A stretch of 64,000 bases of DNA from Monodelphis domestica. Taxonomy: Eukaryota; Chordata; Mammalia; Didelphimorphia; Didelphidae. Numbering within the stretch: the first letter of the stretch is position 1; every line of letters begins with the position of its first letter. The notes beneath the pieces were generated by a model. The model was not told the DNA's origin and did not search any database. It saw nothing but the letters and a program-made list of their open reading frames with translations. The position numbers and the translations under genes were made by a program. Location: positions 327,840,415 through 327,904,414 of the forward strand of contig NC_077230.1 in the NCBI RefSeq assembly GCF_027887165.1, read 5' to 3'. This document shows positions 59,740 through 64,000 of this stretch, one piece after another.

Positions 59740-61165
59740 GAGGGAGGATAATCTTTGCACAATCTACTTTGCATGTGGCTATAAAGAAAGTTCTCTTGAA
59801 GCCTTAAAGTACTGTATCAACATCTTTTGTTTTTATTGTCCCAGGTCCCAAAACTTGTGAGGAATAGAGCCAGGACTGATTCCCTCTAACGAGTTGAGTC
59901 TCTTGGTTCCTTATTCAGGGCTCATTGCATTTATTATTTTTTGTTACCTTCCACACAATCCATTCAGTTCAAAGTAGAGGGAATTTTACCTTTTTGCAAT
60001 GATTCAGAAGCACCTCTGCTGGAGGCTCTTTTCCAATATGGTGAATCCCATGACATCTTAGATTCCTTGACAGATGCACCAATAAAAATCACTTAGTTCA
60101 ATCCTGCTGCCAATATCAACCTTAAAGGAGGCTTAGGACAAGTTAATTGGCTCCCCAGTGCCATCCACCAGTATCATTATTCTAATTTATAATGTCTATG
60201 ATAACAATACATTTTGGGATTGAATAGAAATGGAAGTTGGGGGAGATAAAGGTTCATTCGATTATTGGAATATTCCCAATATAAATCAGTTTTTACAATT
60301 CTCTTCATGGTATACCAAGTCAAAGGATACCTTATAGTCACACCTTCAGCCCTCTGCATGTATAAATGATAACTTAGTTTGCAAGGAGTCCAGCCACAGA
60401 TTGCTCCATTGAGCAAGCAATGACCCCCAGAGCTATTGGGTTTCCCTTGGCCTGTGACTCAACCTTCTAGTCTGTAGGTCAGAGTGGCACCATTTGTCTG
60501 TGCTCAGAGGTGACAGGGTCCTGGGGGAAAGGATTAGTTTTTAGTTGTTTATCTAGCACTGAGAAACCACAACAGCTCTTGCCAGACTCAGAATTTCCGA
60601 TCAAGACATGCCTCTGAGAATAGCTGATTCAAATTCCATAGTAAGTTTCTTATTTTGGTTCAAACTTAATCCTTGTTATATCTTCCATCCAGATTTTATT
60701 TCTTGACACAGTTTACTTGTTGCTATTGTAATCAGGACAAGGCCCCAGTGGATGACTAAATGGAGGCAAACTTTTCCCTTTCTCCATTCTTTCTCCCTTG
60801 AAATTTGGAGTTCTATACAAGAGTCTGTATTAGTGGGAGTACCGTTTCCAATTTTCTTTTTCCTTTAGAAAAAAAAACAACAACAGACCTTCCACTTGGA
60901 TTTACATCAGTATTTGGCTAATTTCCTGAGTGCTTCACCCATTTCCTGGACTTATTCTGCAGCAGGAAAAACATCCTCTTTCAAAAATAAATGCAAATAG
61001 TTGCAAAGTTTCTTTCTGTGAGAATAAAACAGTTGAGACAAAATTCCCTTCAAGACACTTGGGACAATCCTCCCCTTTCCACTCTTGCCCTTGCCTTCCC
61101 CTATCTCCCCCTCCCATTATTTTTAATTGTATTTCAGCCTGACACACAAAAATCCTAGGATCTTA
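59740..61165. other. Intergenic, nothing recognised
   Basis: No gene and no clear repeat. The overlapping 70-codon frames on both strands near 60,930-61,147 look like chance. Confidence 0.4.
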
Positions 61166-61169
61166 AAAA

Positions 61170-61425
61170 TGGAAGAGATTTTAGAAACCATCTTGTCCAA
61201 TCCTTGACCTGAAGGATGAGTCAGCTATAAGACCTTCCTATTCTCTGCTTCAACACTTCCAGTTATGGAGAGCTCATTATCACCTGTGGTGACCCATTCT
61301 ACCACTGGACCACTTAGATTGTCAGGAAGTTTTTCCATTTGCTGAAATGAAATCTCCCTCTTCTTCTAGCCATTGCATCTAGTTCCATTCTCTGAAGTCT
61401 CATAAACTAAGATGAATTCTTCTTT
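61170..61425 (-). mobile_element. CR1/L3 LINE relic, minus strand
   Basis: 'catcttgtccaatccttgac', 'gagctcattatcacctgtgg' and 'ttgtcaggaagtttttccat' fit the CR1/L3 antisense consensus; diverged. Confidence 0.55.
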
Positions 61426-61582
61426 TACACTTTAACTAGAGATGGTTTAGTTAACAGGACACATGTTCTAGTTCTTCAAAATGTGGTTCTGAACTTTGTT
61501 CCTTTTTATTCTTGTTAAATAAGCCCATAGTAGAGTTACTTTTTTGAGCTACAAGAGTCAGTTGCTATTAAACAAGGATTCC

Positions 61583-61596
61583 CTGACACCTAGTGG
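61583..61596 (-). promoter_or_regulatory. CTCF-like motif (weaker candidate)
   Basis: Minus strand reads CCACTAGGTGTCAG, one mismatch from the CTCF core. Not supported by anything else. Confidence 0.25.
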
Positions 61597-62179
61597 TCCC
61601 CCAGTGTGGAACATTTTACAGACACTATTTCTGGGCACATACAAAAAAATCCATTAATGACTGCAATTTGTTTCTGTTTTAACTGGAAACACAACACATC
61701 CTTTTAAAGAACTCCTGAATACTGGGAGTGCTTATAAATCCAAACACAAAATGCTAGACTTGCATCTTGCTCAGCAAAACCCTTCTTCTTCTTCTTCTTC
61801 TTTTTTTTTTGACTATGATTAATGTTTCTCTAGGGCCCAACCCATCTCCTAGGGATAATCTATTTACATTTTAAGGAAGAATAAAAAAAATGTGAGGCCT
61901 TGCAGAGAGGGTACATAAATATATCAAGCTAAGTCTTTTTTTTTTTAAAGGAACAACTTTTTTATGCTGGTGGAAAATGAAGGTCAAAAACAAATTTTTA
62001 TATGACCTGAGTTCAAGTCTAGCTTTACCATTTTGGAAAAATTGCTTCATCCTCTTTAAAAGCCTGTTTCCATTTTGAAAATGGGGATATTGAAATTACT
62101 GTTTACCTTGGAGAAATGGGTAGGCCAGATCCAAGATCCTATCTACTGAAGTAAATCCTTACAACACAAGCCCTGTTGC

Positions 62180-62405
62180 ATATATATTTTAAAATTATAT
62201 TTCATTTTAATTTTTTCCTCAACAGCATGTAAACAGCTTTTTTTTTCTTACTGGTAGTTTAAAAAAGATTTGAGTTGCATACTCTTTCCTTCCCTCTGTA
62301 CCTCTCCCCTCCTTGAGAAGGCAAGCAACTTGGTATAGATTAGATAAGTGCAGCCATTACATATAGTTTTAAAATATGATTGAACACACATTAATTTTTT
62401 ATAAT
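62180..62405 (-). mobile_element. L1 3' end, minus strand
   Basis: Antisense 3' UTR with 'ccctccttgagaaggcaagc', the complement of the 'gcttgccttctc' block. Non-coding and old. Confidence 0.6.
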
Positions 62406-62954
62406 ATGTTGGTTACGGTGCTATCTGCTGGAATTTTTTTTTAAAGAGACCTCTCACTAAAGAAATGTACATTGTAGTAGATGAGAATGAGATAAGCCCA
62501 CAAATAAGTATTAGAAAAGGTCTAGGCCAAGACACTTGTAAAAGTGGAACTGGAGAGACTTGAACTCTCATAGAACCTTTAATGAGACTATTGTGGCCTG
62601 AGAAACTGTGGAGTGAACCTGGACAGTTTGGGTTGATTTCACCCTGAGGCATATTGACTTAGGACACAACTGTGGGCCCTTTGGTCAGGAAAGATAAGGA
62701 TGTAATTTTTGGACCTTAGTTGCTTACTGCTCTTAATTTCTTTGCCAGTAGCTTTTTACCTACTTTTACTTTTATGGGCCCAATTTTTAGCACTTTGAGG
62801 ATTCCTTTTACTTGGGGACTATTGAAGGTGCTTTTATTAGAGGAATTGTTTATCTGAACCTTCTGGCTTTGAGTCATCCATGGTATCACAGTTAGGCTAG
62901 GTCAAGGCAGAATATAAAAAGGGCATCATAGAGTCCCAAATAAGGAAAGAGAAG

Positions 62955-63235
62955 TTCACTGTCACTGTTCTTCTTCTTAACTTTCAGGTCTTAGAATCTC
63001 TGACTTTCTTCAAGATTTAGCCCAACAACCGTTTTCTTTAGGAGGCCTATTCCAGGCCCCCCAACAATGAGTGCCAACCCCTCTAAATTGCCTCCTATCT
63101 GCTCTTCCATATTCTTAGAGGTGTAACATGCCAGCTCACCCAGTAGAACCTAAATGCCTTGTGTTTTTGCCTTTTCTTTGCCATCTCAATGTTTGCACAA
63201 AGTCAGCACTATTTGGTTTATTGATTGATTTCAAC
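62955..63235 (+). mobile_element. L2-like fragment
   Basis: 'ttcaagatttagcccaacaa', 'ggaggcctattccaggcccc' and a late 'tatttggtttattgattgat' fit a diverged L2 3' end. Confidence 0.5.
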
Positions 63236-63443
63236 TGGGAGGATTCAGAAGGACTTGATGGAGGAAATGGTGGGCACCTGAGCTGTGGCTGCTAAGGAAG
63301 AAGAGACTTTCAGTGGGAAGAGATGAAGATGGTGTGTCTGACAGGTACAGAAAGAAGGCCAATACTTTGGAAAGTCAGAGAAGTCAGGAAGAAATTAGGG
63401 AATGGGTCCACAGATGGATTGGATGGAAGAAGAGATTGGAAGT

Positions 63444-63769
63444 TGTAAAAATTAATTATATATTTTAATAATAAAAATATTATATTTATGAGGTTTATTA
63501 AGGATCATTAGAAATCAAGGAATAAAGAAGATACAAAATAAAACCACGTGCCCATGGCTGATTAGGCCATTTAAAATCCCCTCACTTAGCTTACCACTAT
63601 ACTTGCTACATCTTTGCAAAGGAAGAGAAGAGAGTGAGGCGTTACTGCCAGTTAAATGCCAATTGTGATCTTGCCAACGTGGAGACTCAGGAGAGATTAT
63701 AGGGAATTTTGGGAAATACCCAGGACTTCTGGGGAATGAAGTCTAGGGTTCAAAATCTCCATTTATACA
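63444..63769 (-). mobile_element. Solo LTR, minus strand
   Basis: A 326-bp LTR, TGTAAA...TATACA as read on +, flanked by the 4-bp duplication AAGT (63,440-63,443 and 63,770-63,773). No internal region. By eye roughly four fifths identical to the copy at 49.4 kb, so both are old. Confidence 0.85.
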
Positions 63770-64000
63770 AAGTCCAGTTGAGAGGTAGTTCAAAGGATGT
63801 AGGTAGGGAGAGGACAGATAAGTGAGAGATTTGAATGCTAGGCAATAGAGTTTTATTTTGCTATGTAGATAATAATATGGGGTCAGGGAAGGTCTTGAGC
63901 ATTATGGTTTAAGAAATTATTATAATAATATATTTTCATTTTTTCCATATTACATAATATAATTTTTCATTATTCATTTTCTGATATTTTGCAATCTATG

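Overview
This is nuclear DNA of a vertebrate, almost certainly a marsupial. The only protein-coding host gene I can support is a complete frizzled-4 (FZD4) gene on the + strand, with a predicted 542-residue product. The marsupial call rests on the repeats: tRNA-related SINEs of the Mar/WSINE type, L1 elements with a G-rich 3' end, many old L2, MIR and CR1/L3 copies, small solo LTRs and a SPIN-like hAT transposon. The SPIN-like copy leans towards a didelphid opossum, but species is inference.

Layout. Positions 1-35,180 are intergenic DNA upstream of FZD4, made of repeats and unique sequence. They include a 70-bp perfect local copy inside a solo LTR (17.8-18.4 kb), an LTR nested in a SINE (16.4-17.0 kb), an unclassified LTR-like repeat (18.9-19.6 kb) and a nested L1 cluster (24.2-31.5 kb). 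In that cluster one old minus-strand L1 was later split by two L1 insertions, each with its own target-site duplication. Positions 35,180-36,520 are a CpG-rich promoter, leader and first exon. FZD4 coding exon 1 is 36,192-36,491, the single intron is 36,492-39,694 and coding exon 2 is 39,695-41,023. The 3' UTR of about 6.2 kb ends at a canonical AATAAA at 47,172. Positions 47,200-64,000 are intergenic again, with L2, MIR, CR1, L1 and two more copies of a small LTR family.

FZD4 is a seven-pass receptor for Norrin and Wnt ligands. It acts at the plasma membrane with LRP5/6 and TSPAN12 and signals through Dishevelled to beta-catenin; in mammals this pathway is needed for retinal vessel growth. 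Both exons look intact, with consensus splice sites, all the expected cysteines, the KTLHTW Dishevelled-binding motif and the ETVV PDZ-binding tail.

No other host gene, tRNA, rRNA, CRISPR array or operon was seen. Most other open frames are chance frames, shadows of FZD4 or pieces of LINEs. I found no sign of a wholly new biological system. The observations most worth checking are the templated 70-bp copy in the LTR, the SPIN-like transposon with a perfect 8-bp target duplication, the fold-back element at 23.4 kb, the transposon inside the FZD4 3' UTR, and lineage-specific changes in the FZD4 signal peptide and glycosylation sites. Repeat family names come from memory of consensus sequences, and boundaries are by eye.
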